From the NCBI GenBank assembly GCA_024400305.1, contig JAKSMX010000028.1, forward strand, positions 1 through 39,970: a stretch of DNA of 39,970 bases. Reading direction: 5' to 3'. This DNA is from Bacteroidales bacterium. GTDB taxonomy: Bacteria; Bacteroidota; Bacteroidia; Bacteroidales; F082. The number at the start of each line of letters is the position of its first letter. The first letter of the stretch is position 1. The translations under genes and the position numbers were made by a program. The notes beneath the pieces are model-generated. The model was not told where the DNA came from. It worked only from the letters and a program-made list of their open reading frames with translations, and did no database searches. This document shows, piece by piece, positions 30,354-39,320 of the stretch.

Positions 30354-31628
30354 TTATTCCGTGTAAATCTTTATCATCCTTTCGATGGCGCGTTCGCACA
30401 CCTCGCAGAATCTTTCGCCTTTGAAGGTGTTCATCAGGCAGTCGATTTTCGGACGGTAAACGCCTTTGAGCTGGTAGCCGGCCCCTTCATACACGCCGAC
30501 GGTTTTCTCGTATTTAGCCTCCACCGGCGTAGGTACCGGCGTTTTCTTTTCAATCATGTCTTTCCATTTCGCATCGAAATCAACCAAAGTGGTGATGTTC
30601 GGCTCCCACGGCTCGACATCGAGAAGGTAGTTGCAAGTGCCGTCGTAGGCGTATTCGTCGCCCAGTCCGGCGAAACCGTGACCGAACTCGTGGATTATCA
30701 CGTCGGAGGAATATGAGTTGCCTGTCGAGCTCACGCAATACGAGTTGAAGATTCCGCCGCCGCCGTATTTCGGGCTGTTGGCGAGGATGTAAATCTGGTC
30801 GTAAGGCACCTGTCCGGCGAGTTCCTTCATCGTGCGGTTGTCGAACGTCATGCAGTAGCGTTCACTTCCGAAAGTCCAGTACTGGCAATGCAGGGCGGTG
30901 TTTTTATAAACGCCTTCGCCCGGCTTCGAGATGTCGGAATCCTGCGACGACACCATTATCGCGCGGATGTTGAACCTGTCGCGGTATGAGTCGTAAGGCG
31001 CGTAACTGAAAAGGCTCTCCATGAAGAAATTGCAGTCGCTGACGAATTTTCCCATTTCCTGCTCGGTGTATCCGTCGGGGAGCAGCACGATGTCAACGGC
31101 CTTGTCGGACGGGTAGCCGCCATATACGTTGTAAACCGCGTAAGGCAGCTTCGGCGCAGGCGTGATGTACGGGTCTTTCGGATCAACGATGACGCTCATC
31201 ATCTCGTGGAGTTCGAGATGGTCGTCTTTGGCGTAGAATGTCACCTCGACGGGTTCTTTCGGGAACGGCATTGTCACCGACTCGTGGAAGCCGCGGCTGA
31301 TGCGTGTCGCCTCGTCGTCGGAAACCTGCCACTCGCCGAAGAGGAGACCGTAGCCGTGTGAATAAAGCACGAGGTCGGAATCAGGCGGCGTGACCTCGAA
31401 GTAATACATCCCGTATCCGGTGTCGTCGATGAGATGGATGCGCGGGCCGCCCCACTCTGGTTCTTTCACGAAACGGTCAACGGCGTATGAAACAGTATCG
31501 GAGTTCCCGAAAAGATAATAGTCAATACGCAACTGATTGTCTGTGAAATATTTGTCATATTCCACCTGCGCATCGGCGAGTGTACCGAACGCAAGCATCA
31601 TGGCTACTAATGCTAAGATTTTTTTCAT
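30354..31628 (-). CDS. M64 family (IgA-protease-type) metallopeptidase
   Basis: A 424-residue secreted enzyme with signal peptide (MKKILALVAMMLAFGTLADAQ), the family's N-terminal beta-rich domain (about 22-150) and the catalytic domain (about 160-424). The zinc site is visible in VIIHEFGHGFAGLGDEYAYD (H313, E314, H317). Other family blocks are VDIVLLPDGYTEQEMGKF and FNIRAIMVSSQDSDI. M64 contains the IgA protease of Clostridium ramosum, but Bacteroidota members are of unknown substrate. There is no Por tail, so it probably stays in the periplasm or leaves by another route. It lies 63 bases downstream of the M6 protease gene on the same strand and may share its transcript. I see no clear promoter in the gap. 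Confidence 0.9.
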   Translation of the reverse strand: MKKILALVAMMLAFGTLADAQVEYDKYFTDNQLRIDYYLFGNSDTVSYAVDRFVKEPEWGGPRIHLIDDTGYGMYYFEVTPPDSDLVLYSHGYGLLFGEWQVSDDEATRISRGFHESVTMPFPKEPVEVTFYAKDDHLELHEMMSVIVDPKDPYITPAPKLPYAVYNVYGGYPSDKAVDIVLLPDGYTEQEMGKFVSDCNFFMESLFSYAPYDSYRDRFNIRAIMVSSQDSDISKPGEGVYKNTALHCQYWTFGSERYCMTFDNRTMKELAGQVPYDQIYILANSPKYGGGGIFNSYCVSSTGNSYSSDVIIHEFGHGFAGLGDEYAYDGTCNYLLDVEPWEPNITTLVDFDAKWKDMIEKKTPVPTPVEAKYEKTVGVYEGAGYQLKGVYRPKIDCLMNTFKGERFCEVCERAIERMIKIYTE

Positions 31629-31691
31629 GTTTTAAAAATTTTCAAGATTGCCCGACCTCATGCAAACGAAATCGAGCAACCTTATTAATAA

Positions 31692-34600
31692 CTATCGTTT
31701 GACAATTTTTTCCGTCAGGATATTTCCGTCTTTCATAAAGAGTTTCATGGTGTAAACTCCTGGTTTCCATTCTTTTACAGATATTATATCTTCATTTGCC
31801 GCGATGATTTTCCTGCCGGTGACATCGTAGATTTCATAATGGTCAAACTCGCAGGAGATGTTCAAGGCCTCTTCAGCCGGATTGGGATAGACGAAACCTT
31901 TGTTTTCGGTGATTTCGTTGATGTCAGTGTTGCCGCAAATCTCGTTCGAGACGATGTCTTCCTTGCCGTTCAAGACCAGCGCGACTGTGTAGCAATATCT
32001 GTTGGCATCCAAATTCTCATCAGTGTAACTCGTTGATTTCACATCTGTTGCGATGACTTCCCCGTTGCGGTAGATATTATACGACATATCATTTAAGATT
32101 TCATCCGATACGTCGGTGTAAGCACGCAGCATCCAGGAATAATCCATGTCGAACTGCGACAGAGGCTTCCATGAAGTACCTGATTTAAGCAGTGCGCTGT
32201 TGTCATTTCCGACATACCGGCAAACCGGGGCGGGCGACTGTGCGCCTGAAGACTTGACCGAGATCCACAACGCCTTGGTGTTGTCAAACTCCACATTCTC
32301 GGAGAGATTGAATTTCACCCATTGGTTGCTGCCAGTCATCGTAACTGTTTCTGTATGAATAACATTTACGCTGGAAGCATTATTGCCGTTATGAATCTTG
32401 AAAGTATATTCAGCGGCTTCACCGTCCCACATCTCAAGAGCTGTAATCTTCCGGCCCTCAAAAAGTTGAAGCACGTCAGGGGTATATTTCACAGCCCAGT
32501 TAATGGAACTGCTTCCTATGTTTGTGACATATTCATCATTTACGTAACTGAGCTTGCCGTAAGTTGACGGAGTGTCCCATGTCAGGTCAACATTGTCGAA
32601 GCCGTAAACGCCTTCAAGTTTTGGCTCTTCAGCGCAATAGTTCATCACGAAGACATTGACGGAAGCCCAATCCGACTGTCCTGCACCGCTTGCCACCTCA
32701 TATATCATCAGGCCTGAACCGAGGATGTTGGCATCGGTGAAAGAACTTGCCGCGACATCGGCAATGACCACTCCGTTACGTCTCACGCGGTATGACTGTG
32801 TCTCTATAAATGAGGTCCAGTTTAGAATCACGCTTGTGCCATCGACAATGGCCGTGAGGTTTTGTGGCTCGACGAAGACATCGCTTTCGCCGACGACGAA
32901 GGTCCTGACATTCTCGCCGTTCTTGAAATCGTTGTCAGTCAATGAAGTATGCGTGTCGCTCAACGTGAAATGACATTTGCTCTCGTCCCAGCCGCTGTTC
33001 CATATAGCGGTGACTTCCGTTCCGGCAGGGACAATGAGTCTGGCTGACTTCTCCGCATCATCGTTGTAGTATATCGTGAAATACTGCTCCGGCATCGCAT
33101 TGTCGAACGAGAGAGCAAGCTCCGCACCCTGCCAGCCCTTGTCGGTGTCGGCGGTCATCGTGATGTTAATCTCAGCCAATGCGCCGAGTATAACACTTTG
33201 TTTTTCAGAGCGATAAGACACTTCTCCGTCACAGACCGACTTCACATAATACTCATGATAGCCATCTCCGATTTCTCCTGTTTCAGAATAAGAATTGTCC
33301 GTGACATCCTCCGCGATGAGCTGTTCATCGCGATAGACCTTGTACGAACTCGCGCCATCGACGGCATTCCATGTCAAGTCAACCTGACTGTGACTCACCA
33401 CATTTGCCACCAGATTTTCAGGGACTATCTCATGGTTCAGAGGGCAGAATGTGAACTGCATCCTGTTCCCGACGGTCTTTATGTTGCAGATATTGAAGGT
33501 GTCATCGACGATGCCGCTGTTGATCCACGGATATGCCTGTGTGTCTTTGTTAAACTCGGTCCTGCCGACGGCCTCGCTGAAGTGAGCTATCTGCAGATTG
33601 CCTTGTCTGTGCAGGTTGCCGCCCGGCTGGAAGACGTAAACCTCATCGAGAACGTCTGATCCGTTGAAACCGGCACCGCCGTTGTAACGTTTGTCGATTC
33701 TCGAAATCGTGATGCCGCTTCCTGGGACACCATGGTCATAATAGTTGTCTTTGTCGCGGAACTGCAACAGATAAAACTGTTGCGGATGGCCTGTCGGGAT
33801 GAGGTATCCGTTGCGGCGTCCGCCCTCCCAAGTGTTCGCCTCCAAGGTGTAAGTGCCATATTCTGTGATAGTTGGTATCTCGTCAATCCAGTTTCCATAC
33901 CTGTATTTGAGCCATACGCACGAGCTTTGCGGCGGGTTTGACGTCCCGCACATCAGATCCCACGAGCCGGCCGGGTTGAGGTCGTACGGATCATAATAAT
34001 GGTAAAGGTCCGGTGCGCCGAGTGAGTGGAACATCTCGTGGCATAACGTCGAGACCGTGAAATACGTCGATGCCGACTCGAGCTGGAAGTTGAAATTCAT
34101 CACCTGCGCCCCGTTGATGTAGATGTTACGTTCGTAGAACCACCACTGATGAGGCCAGAGAAGGTCGGCCCAGTCACCGACGTTGCCTTTCACCACGAAA
34201 ACCATGTTGTCAACAACGCCGTCGTCATTGCAGTCGATGTCCAGATCTTCCGGAATCATCGGCTTGACATACTCAATGGCGCGTTCGAGCAGGTCGAACT
34301 CACGTTGCGCACGGTCTTCACTACCTTGATAACCCGTCGGGTTGGTGACGGCATTGTACGGACGGTAAAAATTGCGCGGATGAATGTCCTCATACGACAG
34401 GACCTGCTCGCCGTCAAACTCCGGATAGAAATACGAGTTTATGAACAACTGATTGTAAGTGAATTGTTTGTAAAACTTACGCATCGATTCTTCCTCATCA
34501 TCGTTTCCGTTGAACATGGCATTGATTGTGCTTGCAGGAGTCGTTATTTCAGAGTCATTGTTGAAGCGGATGAAGACAGTAAGGTTGCTGAAAACACCGT

Positions 34601-34997
34601 GATTTGTCTCGCCGTCGCGATGGTTTTGCTTCCACGCACGGAACTCATCCAAATGCATCGCCTTGACCTTGCTCTGATACTCCTCATTCGAAATCATGAT
34701 TCCCGGTTTCAGACCGACAGATGCCGGGTCAACCTTGCCGGCGATGTAATCTGTCGCAACAATTTGATTGTCAGCGTTTTTATCGGCATAAACAAAATAA
34801 CCATCTTCATTTTGCACTATCGTAAAACCGTTAATATCATGAAGACGGTTGTAAAATTCGTCGCCGGAAGCGTAGCAGACAAGCGTGTCGCCATTCGGTT
34901 GAACCATAATCCTTTCAACATTTTTCAAAGGAGCTGAAATGATGTTTAAAGTATTGAATATCAATACAAAAAACGCAATTAATGATAATTTTTTCAT
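31692..34997 (-). CDS. M6 family metalloprotease with Fn3-like repeats and Por tail
   Basis: An 1101-residue secreted protease. It has a signal peptide (MKKLSLIAFFVLIFNTLNIISA), a propeptide (about 25-130, with NGDTLVCYASGDEFYNRLHD) and the M6 catalytic domain (about 135-500) with HEMFHSLGAPD at 320-330, the HExxHxxGxxD zinc motif. Beta-sandwich and Fn3-like domains follow (about 520-610, VDLTWNAVDGASSYKVYRDE; 705-780; 960-1025), then a MAM/choice-of-anchor-like segment (about 790-940). It ends in a type IX secretion tail (about 1030-1101: FVYPNPAEEALNISCEF, GVYTMKLFMKDGNILTEKIV). It is surface-attached or secreted and probably degrades host or dietary protein. Its promoter is weak (a TAATTTTA box near 35020). 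Confidence 0.92.
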   Translation of the reverse strand: MKKLSLIAFFVLIFNTLNIISAPLKNVERIMVQPNGDTLVCYASGDEFYNRLHDINGFTIVQNEDGYFVYADKNADNQIVATDYIAGKVDPASVGLKPGIMISNEEYQSKVKAMHLDEFRAWKQNHRDGETNHGVFSNLTVFIRFNNDSEITTPASTINAMFNGNDDEEESMRKFYKQFTYNQLFINSYFYPEFDGEQVLSYEDIHPRNFYRPYNAVTNPTGYQGSEDRAQREFDLLERAIEYVKPMIPEDLDIDCNDDGVVDNMVFVVKGNVGDWADLLWPHQWWFYERNIYINGAQVMNFNFQLESASTYFTVSTLCHEMFHSLGAPDLYHYYDPYDLNPAGSWDLMCGTSNPPQSSCVWLKYRYGNWIDEIPTITEYGTYTLEANTWEGGRRNGYLIPTGHPQQFYLLQFRDKDNYYDHGVPGSGITISRIDKRYNGGAGFNGSDVLDEVYVFQPGGNLHRQGNLQIAHFSEAVGRTEFNKDTQAYPWINSGIVDDTFNICNIKTVGNRMQFTFCPLNHEIVPENLVANVVSHSQVDLTWNAVDGASSYKVYRDEQLIAEDVTDNSYSETGEIGDGYHEYYVKSVCDGEVSYRSEKQSVILGALAEINITMTADTDKGWQGAELALSFDNAMPEQYFTIYYNDDAEKSARLIVPAGTEVTAIWNSGWDESKCHFTLSDTHTSLTDNDFKNGENVRTFVVGESDVFVEPQNLTAIVDGTSVILNWTSFIETQSYRVRRNGVVIADVAASSFTDANILGSGLMIYEVASGAGQSDWASVNVFVMNYCAEEPKLEGVYGFDNVDLTWDTPSTYGKLSYVNDEYVTNIGSSSINWAVKYTPDVLQLFEGRKITALEMWDGEAAEYTFKIHNGNNASSVNVIHTETVTMTGSNQWVKFNLSENVEFDNTKALWISVKSSGAQSPAPVCRYVGNDNSALLKSGTSWKPLSQFDMDYSWMLRAYTDVSDEILNDMSYNIYRNGEVIATDVKSTSYTDENLDANRYCYTVALVLNGKEDIVSNEICGNTDINEITENKGFVYPNPAEEALNISCEFDHYEIYDVTGRKIIAANEDIISVKEWKPGVYTMKLFMKDGNILTEKIVKR

Positions 34998-35070
34998 AAA
35001 ATTTCAAATTTTGAGGGCGTAAAATTACAAATTTTTAAAAAAATACACGCAAAAATATTTGATTTTATAT

Positions 35071-35078
35071 TATTTTTG
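35071..35078 (+). promoter_or_regulatory. promoter of glnS
   Basis: TATTTTTG followed by CGATT. The leader of about 110 bases contains two copies of the dispersed 9-mer doublet. Confidence 0.55.
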
Positions 35079-35143
35079 CGATTTGATTAGTTGGACATAA
35101 GGTTTACTTGTAAATCCAATTTGTAAAACTGAAACAAGATAAT

Positions 35144-35186
35144 CTTGTGCAACTTGTGTTAAAAAACTTGTGCAACTTGTGTTAAA
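35144..35186 (+). repeat. two copies of the dispersed AACTTGTGY doublet
   Basis: The 20-bp core CTTGTGCAACTTGTGTTAAA occurs at 35144-35163 and 35167-35186, the second ending 9 bases before the glnS start codon. Each copy is itself a doublet of AACTTGTGC and AACTTGTGT. Confidence 0.85.
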
Positions 35187-35195
35187 CAAACTAAA

Positions 35196-36926
35196 ATGGA
35201 TAATCTCGAAGCTGAAAAAGAAGAAAAGAAATCGCTGAATTTCATTGAGGCGAAAGTTGAAGAAGATTTAAGGAACGGCAAGAACGACGGTCGCATCCAG
35301 ACGCGTTTCCCCCCGGAGCCGAACGGCTACCTGCACATCGGGCACGCCAAAGCCATCTGTCTTGACTTCGGTCTGGCGAAAAGATACGGCGGCGTCTGCA
35401 ACCTGCGTTTCGACGACACGAACCCGACCAAAGAGAACATGGAGTATGTCGATGCTATCAAAGAAGACATACAATGGCTTGGTTATCAGTGGGGCAATGA
35501 ATACTACGCTTCCGACTATTTCCAGCAGCTCTGGGATTTCGCGATAAGATTAATAAAGGAAGGCAAGGCATATATCGATGAGCAAAGCTCCGAAGAGATC
35601 GCCGCGCAGAAAGGCACGCCGACGCAGCCCGGCACCGAAAGCCCGTACAGAAACCGCCCCGTCGAGGAGTCACTTGAACTTTTCAACAAGATGAACTCCG
35701 GCGAGATAGAAGAAGGCAAGATGGTGCTACGCGCGAAAATCGACATGGCGAACCCGAACATGCACTTCCGCGACCCTATCATCTACCGCGTCGTGAAGAC
35801 ACCGCACCACCGCACCGGCACGAAATGGAACGCCTACCCGATGTACGACTTCGCACACGGCCAAAGCGACTACTTCGAGGGCGTGACGCATTCGTTGTGC
35901 ACGCTTGAGTTCGTTGTCCACCGCCCGCTTTACGACTATTTCATTGATGAGGTGAAAGAAGGCAACGACCTCGAAGACCACCGTCCGCGCCAGACCGAGT
36001 TCAACAAGCTCAACCTCAACTACACCCTGATGAGCAAGCGCAATCTCCTCGTGTTGGTGAAGGAAGGCGTCGTGACAGGTTGGGACGACCCGCGGATGCC
36101 CACGATCTGTGGTTTCCGTCGCCGCGGCTACACGCCGGAGTCGATACATAAATTCATCGACAAAATCGGTTACACGACATACGACGCTTTGAACGACTTC
36201 GCATTGCTCGAAAGCTCAATCCGCGAAGACCTCAACGCCCGCGCCACACGAGTCTCCGCCGTCATCAACCCTGTCAAGTTGGTGATTACCAATTATCCGG
36301 AAGGCCAGACAGAGGAACTCGAAGCCATCAACAACCCGGAAGACGAGAACGCCGGAAGCCATAACATCACCTTCAGCCGCGAGCTGTGGATAGAACAGGA
36401 AGACTTCATGGAATGCCCGCCGAACAAATATTTCCGTCTCACCCCTGGCAAGGAGGTGCGCCTGAAAAACGCCTACATCGTGAAATGCACCGGCTGTAAG
36501 AAAGACGAAGACGGCAACGTCGTTGAGGTCTATGCCGAATACGACCCGTTGACACGCAGCGGAATGCCCGACGCCAACAGAAAAGTGAAAGGCACGATAC
36601 ACTGGGTGAGCCAGAGCCATTGCATCAAGGCGGAAGTACGTCTCTACGACAGACTCTGGAACGTGGAGAACCCGCGCGACGAACTCGCCAAATTGCAGGA
36701 TGAAGGCAACACGCCGATAGAGGCAATGCGTAAGATGATGAACCCCAACTCATTGGAAATCAGACAGAACTGTTACGTCGAGCAATTCTTGGCAGATGCC
36801 AAACCGCTCGACCATTTCCAGTTCCAGAGAATCGGTTACTTCACCATCGACAAGGACAGCACGCCTGAACATCTCGTTTTCAACAGGACAGTGGGGCTGA
36901 AAGACACATGGACGAAGAATAGTTAA
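35196..36926 (+). CDS. glnS: glutaminyl-tRNA synthetase
   Basis: The 576-residue class I synthetase charges tRNA-Gln with glutamine in the cytoplasm. The signature motifs are present: PPEPNGYLHIGHAKAI (HIGH at 47-50) and LMSKR (278-282, the KMSKS equivalent). The specificity region YDFAHGQSDYFEGVTHSLCT and EFVVHRPLYDYF is typical of GlnRS and not of GluRS. The C-terminal half forms the two anticodon-binding beta barrels and ends SLEIRQNCYVEQFLADAKPL...VGLKDTWTKN. Length and motifs are normal. After the stop there is a purine-rich run, then another dispersed 9-mer doublet. Confidence 0.97.
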   Translation: MDNLEAEKEEKKSLNFIEAKVEEDLRNGKNDGRIQTRFPPEPNGYLHIGHAKAICLDFGLAKRYGGVCNLRFDDTNPTKENMEYVDAIKEDIQWLGYQWGNEYYASDYFQQLWDFAIRLIKEGKAYIDEQSSEEIAAQKGTPTQPGTESPYRNRPVEESLELFNKMNSGEIEEGKMVLRAKIDMANPNMHFRDPIIYRVVKTPHHRTGTKWNAYPMYDFAHGQSDYFEGVTHSLCTLEFVVHRPLYDYFIDEVKEGNDLEDHRPRQTEFNKLNLNYTLMSKRNLLVLVKEGVVTGWDDPRMPTICGFRRRGYTPESIHKFIDKIGYTTYDALNDFALLESSIREDLNARATRVSAVINPVKLVITNYPEGQTEELEAINNPEDENAGSHNITFSRELWIEQEDFMECPPNKYFRLTPGKEVRLKNAYIVKCTGCKKDEDGNVVEVYAEYDPLTRSGMPDANRKVKGTIHWVSQSHCIKAEVRLYDRLWNVENPRDELAKLQDEGNTPIEAMRKMMNPNSLEIRQNCYVEQFLADAKPLDHFQFQRIGYFTIDKDSTPEHLVFNRTVGLKDTWTKNS

Positions 36927-36960
36927 GAGAGAAAAGAGAAGAGATAAGAGAGCGCGAAGC
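36927..36960 (+). repeat. purine-rich AAGAGA run after glnS
   Basis: Directly after the TAG stop codon the sequence is built of AAGAGA/TAAGAG words. It resembles, on a smaller scale, the stop-anchored arrays further downstream. Confidence 0.5.
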
Positions 36961-36969
36961 GGCAAAAAA

Positions 36970-36989
36970 CTTGTGCAACTTGTGTTAAA
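36970..36989 (+). repeat. dispersed AACTTGTGY doublet, spacer copy
   Basis: CTTGTGCAACTTGTGTTAAA, identical to the copies upstream of glnS, 17 bases before the next start codon. Confidence 0.85.
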
Positions 36990-37006
36990 AAATATTTCAT
37001 AACATC

Positions 37007-38209
37007 ATGATAGACAGCAACTTTATAGAAAATTTATACACCAATCTTCCGGAGGAGACGCGTCATTATCTTGACATCGCCATCGAGAAGGTTGTGGAGG
37101 CGAAACGGAACGGCGGCAAGGTCGTTGTCGTGACGGGCAGCGGCCCCAACATCCATGAAGGTGTCACCACGCTCATTGCGGAGTTCATCAACAAAGGCCT
37201 CGTTGACGGTGTCACCACGAGTTCGGCGGTCGTCTCCCACGAAATGGGCGGCGTGCTCGACAAGGTGAAACGCATCAACATCCACGAGATCGGCGAAGAG
37301 TTCTTGGATTTCAGCAAGATGCCGCGCGGCGACATCTTCGAGCTTACCGAACTCACTGACACACAATGGGATGAGCTTAAAAAAGAAATGATTATCAACG
37401 ATGCTCTCGTTGAGCGTTGCAAGGAGAAAGACGGCGCCGTCATCATCAAGGCGGCGGGCAACATGGCGTATCCGATGGGACTTCGCAACGAGACACTCGC
37501 CCCCGTCATCATGGAGATGGCGCACACAAGGCACGTGCCGTTCGAGGAGGTCGCCGGCTGGGGCTGCGACGAACACACCATGCTCGGAGCAGGCGCCCGT
37601 AAAGGCGTGCCGGTGCTCGTCAGCGTGCCGCAGCTCATCGGCGGCGGACAGGTCGGGATAAGCATCGCCGACAGCATCCCCGTGTCGGAACGCTGCTACA
37701 GGATCTCACGTATGCTCGGCGACGCAGACGTCATCATCGAGTCGGCGGTGGCACTGACACAGGAAATCCACGACGGGCCGTTTGAGACTTACACCGGCCA
37801 CGGCATCTGGGCATCGTGGAACGGATTCAAGACATACAGCCTGAAAGACAAGACACTCATCCGCTTCGACCTCGACGAGAACCTCAAGAAGGCCTGGGAC
37901 TTGGACAAGAAGTCGGGCGAGGTGCAGGCCGCCATCGACAAAGGGCTGCCGAAGACGAAGATGTCGAAAATCCCGTTCAGGATGGAGATGTCGGCGTTCT
38001 CACGTCTCGAGAAGTCGATACCTGTCATCGGCGACATCGGAGTGCTCTGGTCTGTAATGGGTTACAAGGTCGCGAAGGCACTCGGCGTGGAACTCGAATA
38101 CATCAGCTATCCGCAGCAGACCGAGCCTGGCAAGGCGATGCGACAGTGGATCGTCGATAACGTCGATTACATGAAAATGGACAAAATAAGACAATGGCTT
38201 TGCTCTTAA
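37007..38209 (+). CDS. conserved 400-residue protein of unknown function
   Basis: I do not recognise a named family. The protein is soluble, with no signal peptide. It shows KVVVVTGSGPNIHEGVTTLI (about 38-57), followed by GLVDGVTTSSAVVSHEMGG, then VIIKAAGNMAYPMGLRNETL, VAGWGCDEHTMLGAGARKGV and SVPQLIGGGQVGISIADSIP, several glycine-rich turns suggesting a nucleotide-binding alpha/beta fold. The segment K-V-V-V-x-G-x-x-x-x-H-x-G...L-I...G-x-V-D loosely recalls the C-terminal domain of the LOR/SDH (TIGR00300) proteins and also deoxyhypusine-synthase-like folds. The likeness is weak. It is followed by an ECF-type S component gene, so a link to a vitamin or metabolite is possible. Its TAA stop is the first bases of a 14-bp tandem array. 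Confidence 0.55.
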   Translation: MIDSNFIENLYTNLPEETRHYLDIAIEKVVEAKRNGGKVVVVTGSGPNIHEGVTTLIAEFINKGLVDGVTTSSAVVSHEMGGVLDKVKRINIHEIGEEFLDFSKMPRGDIFELTELTDTQWDELKKEMIINDALVERCKEKDGAVIIKAAGNMAYPMGLRNETLAPVIMEMAHTRHVPFEEVAGWGCDEHTMLGAGARKGVPVLVSVPQLIGGGQVGISIADSIPVSERCYRISRMLGDADVIIESAVALTQEIHDGPFETYTGHGIWASWNGFKTYSLKDKTLIRFDLDENLKKAWDLDKKSGEVQAAIDKGLPKTKMSKIPFRMEMSAFSRLEKSIPVIGDIGVLWSVMGYKVAKALGVELEYISYPQQTEPGKAMRQWIVDNVDYMKMDKIRQWLCS

Positions 38210-38276
38210 AGTGTTGAGAGTGAAGTGTTAAGAGTGAAGTGTTAAGAGTGAAGTGTTAAGAGTGAAGTGTTAAGAG
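38207..38276 (+). repeat. tandem array, five 14-bp units
   Basis: Units of TGAAGTGTTAAGAG in direct tandem; the first unit is TAAAGTGTTGAGAG, whose TAA is the stop codon of the upstream gene. Confidence 0.9.
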
Positions 38277-38305
38277 TTTAGATAATTAATTAAAAGTTAA
38301 AAGAA

Positions 38306-38812
38306 ATGGAAAAAGAAATCAGATTGTATAACCTCGGTTTCAGTGAGGTTAAGACTTATTTATTCGCGGCTTTGTTCGTTGCGGGCAACATCCTTCTGCC
38401 GCAGCTCTGCCATTTGGTCCCCGACGGCGGTCACATCTTCCTGCCGATATATTTCTTCACGCTCATCGCGTCTTACAAATACGGCATGAAGGTCGGCTTG
38501 CTGACGGCGGTGTTGTCGCCGGCGGTCAACAGTCTCCTTTTCGGGATGCCAGCCGCCGCTGCCGTTTCAGGTATCATGATAAAATCAATCTTCCTCGCCG
38601 TGTCAGCCGCATGGATTGCCGAAAAGTCAAGCAAAGTGTCGCTTTCCACAATCCTCGCAGTCGTCTTGGCGTATCAATTCTTCGGCACGATGGCCGAATG
38701 GCTCATGGAAGGCTCACTCATCGCAGCCGCCACCGATTTCCGCCTCGGCGTTCCCGGAATGCTCATCCAGTGGATCGGCGGATGGTTCCTTTTGAGAAGT
38801 GTGAAGTGTTGA
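38306..38812 (+). CDS. ECF-type transporter S component-like membrane protein
   Basis: The 168-residue integral membrane protein has about five to six hydrophobic segments: TYLFAALFVAGNILLPQLCH, GGHIFLPIYFFTLIASYKYG, GLLTAVLSPAVNSLLFGMPA, IMIKSIFLAVSAAWIA, ILAVVLAYQFFGTMAEWL and a last one to LLRSVKC. Size and layout fit the substrate-binding S component of energy-coupling-factor (vitamin) transporters; the substrate cannot be read. No ECF ATPase or T component is nearby, as is usual when these are shared modules. Its stop codon lies inside the first unit of a 40-41-bp tandem array, so its last residues (RSVKC) are repeat-encoded. Confidence 0.65.
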   Translation: MEKEIRLYNLGFSEVKTYLFAALFVAGNILLPQLCHLVPDGGHIFLPIYFFTLIASYKYGMKVGLLTAVLSPAVNSLLFGMPAAAAVSGIMIKSIFLAVSAAWIAEKSSKVSLSTILAVVLAYQFFGTMAEWLMEGSLIAAATDFRLGVPGMLIQWIGGWFLLRSVKC

Positions 38813-38918
38813 GAATTGAGAGTGAAGTTTGTATTTTAGTGTGAAGTGTTGAGAGTTGAGAGTGAAGTTTGTTTTTTTAGTGTGAAGTGTTGAGAGTTGA
38901 GAGTGAAGTTTGTTTTTA
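38798..38918 (+). repeat. tandem array, three 40-41-bp units
   Basis: Units begin AGTGTGAAGTGTTGAGAG, continue with TTGAGAGTGAAGTTTG and end in a T run of variable length. The GTGAAGTGTTGAGAG word is shared with the 14-bp array at 38207. The first unit covers the end of the upstream gene. Confidence 0.9.
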
Positions 38919-38942
38919 TTATTAAAATTAAATCAGAATTAT

Positions 38943-39320
38943 ATGGAACAAAATACAGTTAAGTTTAAAAGCAAGGTATTTGCCAAAAATATCATTTTTC
39001 TATATCAAAAAATTTTGGCGGGAAAAAGAGAATATGTCTTGTCGAAACAACTACTAAGGTGTGGAACAAGCATAGGCGCAAATCTTGCCGAATCAGAATG
39101 TGCAATAAGTATAAATGATTTTTTGTCAAAAGTTTATATTTCATTAAAAGAAGCATCAGAGACAATATTCTGGCTTGACCTGCTTCATGAAACCGGATAC
39201 ATTTGTATAAATGATTACACAAGACTGAAAAAAGATTGCGAAGAAATTAAAAGGATGCTATCAGCGACCACCAAAACTATAGTAACCAAACTTAAAACAT
39301 CAAAACAAACTAACAACTGA
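38943..39320 (+). CDS. four-helix bundle protein (23S rRNA intervening-sequence type)
   Basis: The ATG at 38943 (MEQNTVKFKSKVFAKNIIFL) gives 125 residues. The frame from 38910 starts in repeat sequence. The pattern LLRCGTSIGANLAESECAIS, INDFLSKVYISLKEASETIF and WLDLLHETG is the signature of the four-helix-bundle family first described as the open reading frame in 23S rRNA intervening sequences. Many Bacteroidota carry free-standing chromosomal copies. Its function is unknown; structurally characterised members form pentamers. It is flanked by two unrelated tandem arrays, and its TGA stop is the first three bases of the downstream one. Base composition is AT-rich relative to neighbours, which suggests transfer. 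Confidence 0.88.
   Translation: MEQNTVKFKSKVFAKNIIFLYQKILAGKREYVLSKQLLRCGTSIGANLAESECAISINDFLSKVYISLKEASETIFWLDLLHETGYICINDYTRLKKDCEEIKRMLSATTKTIVTKLKTSKQTNN

Noticed and set aside
35102-35114. TTTAC-TT-GTAAA word upstream of glnS as another copy of the porin operator
   Set aside because: The arms are in the opposite order and the gap is 2 bases, so it is not the same site.
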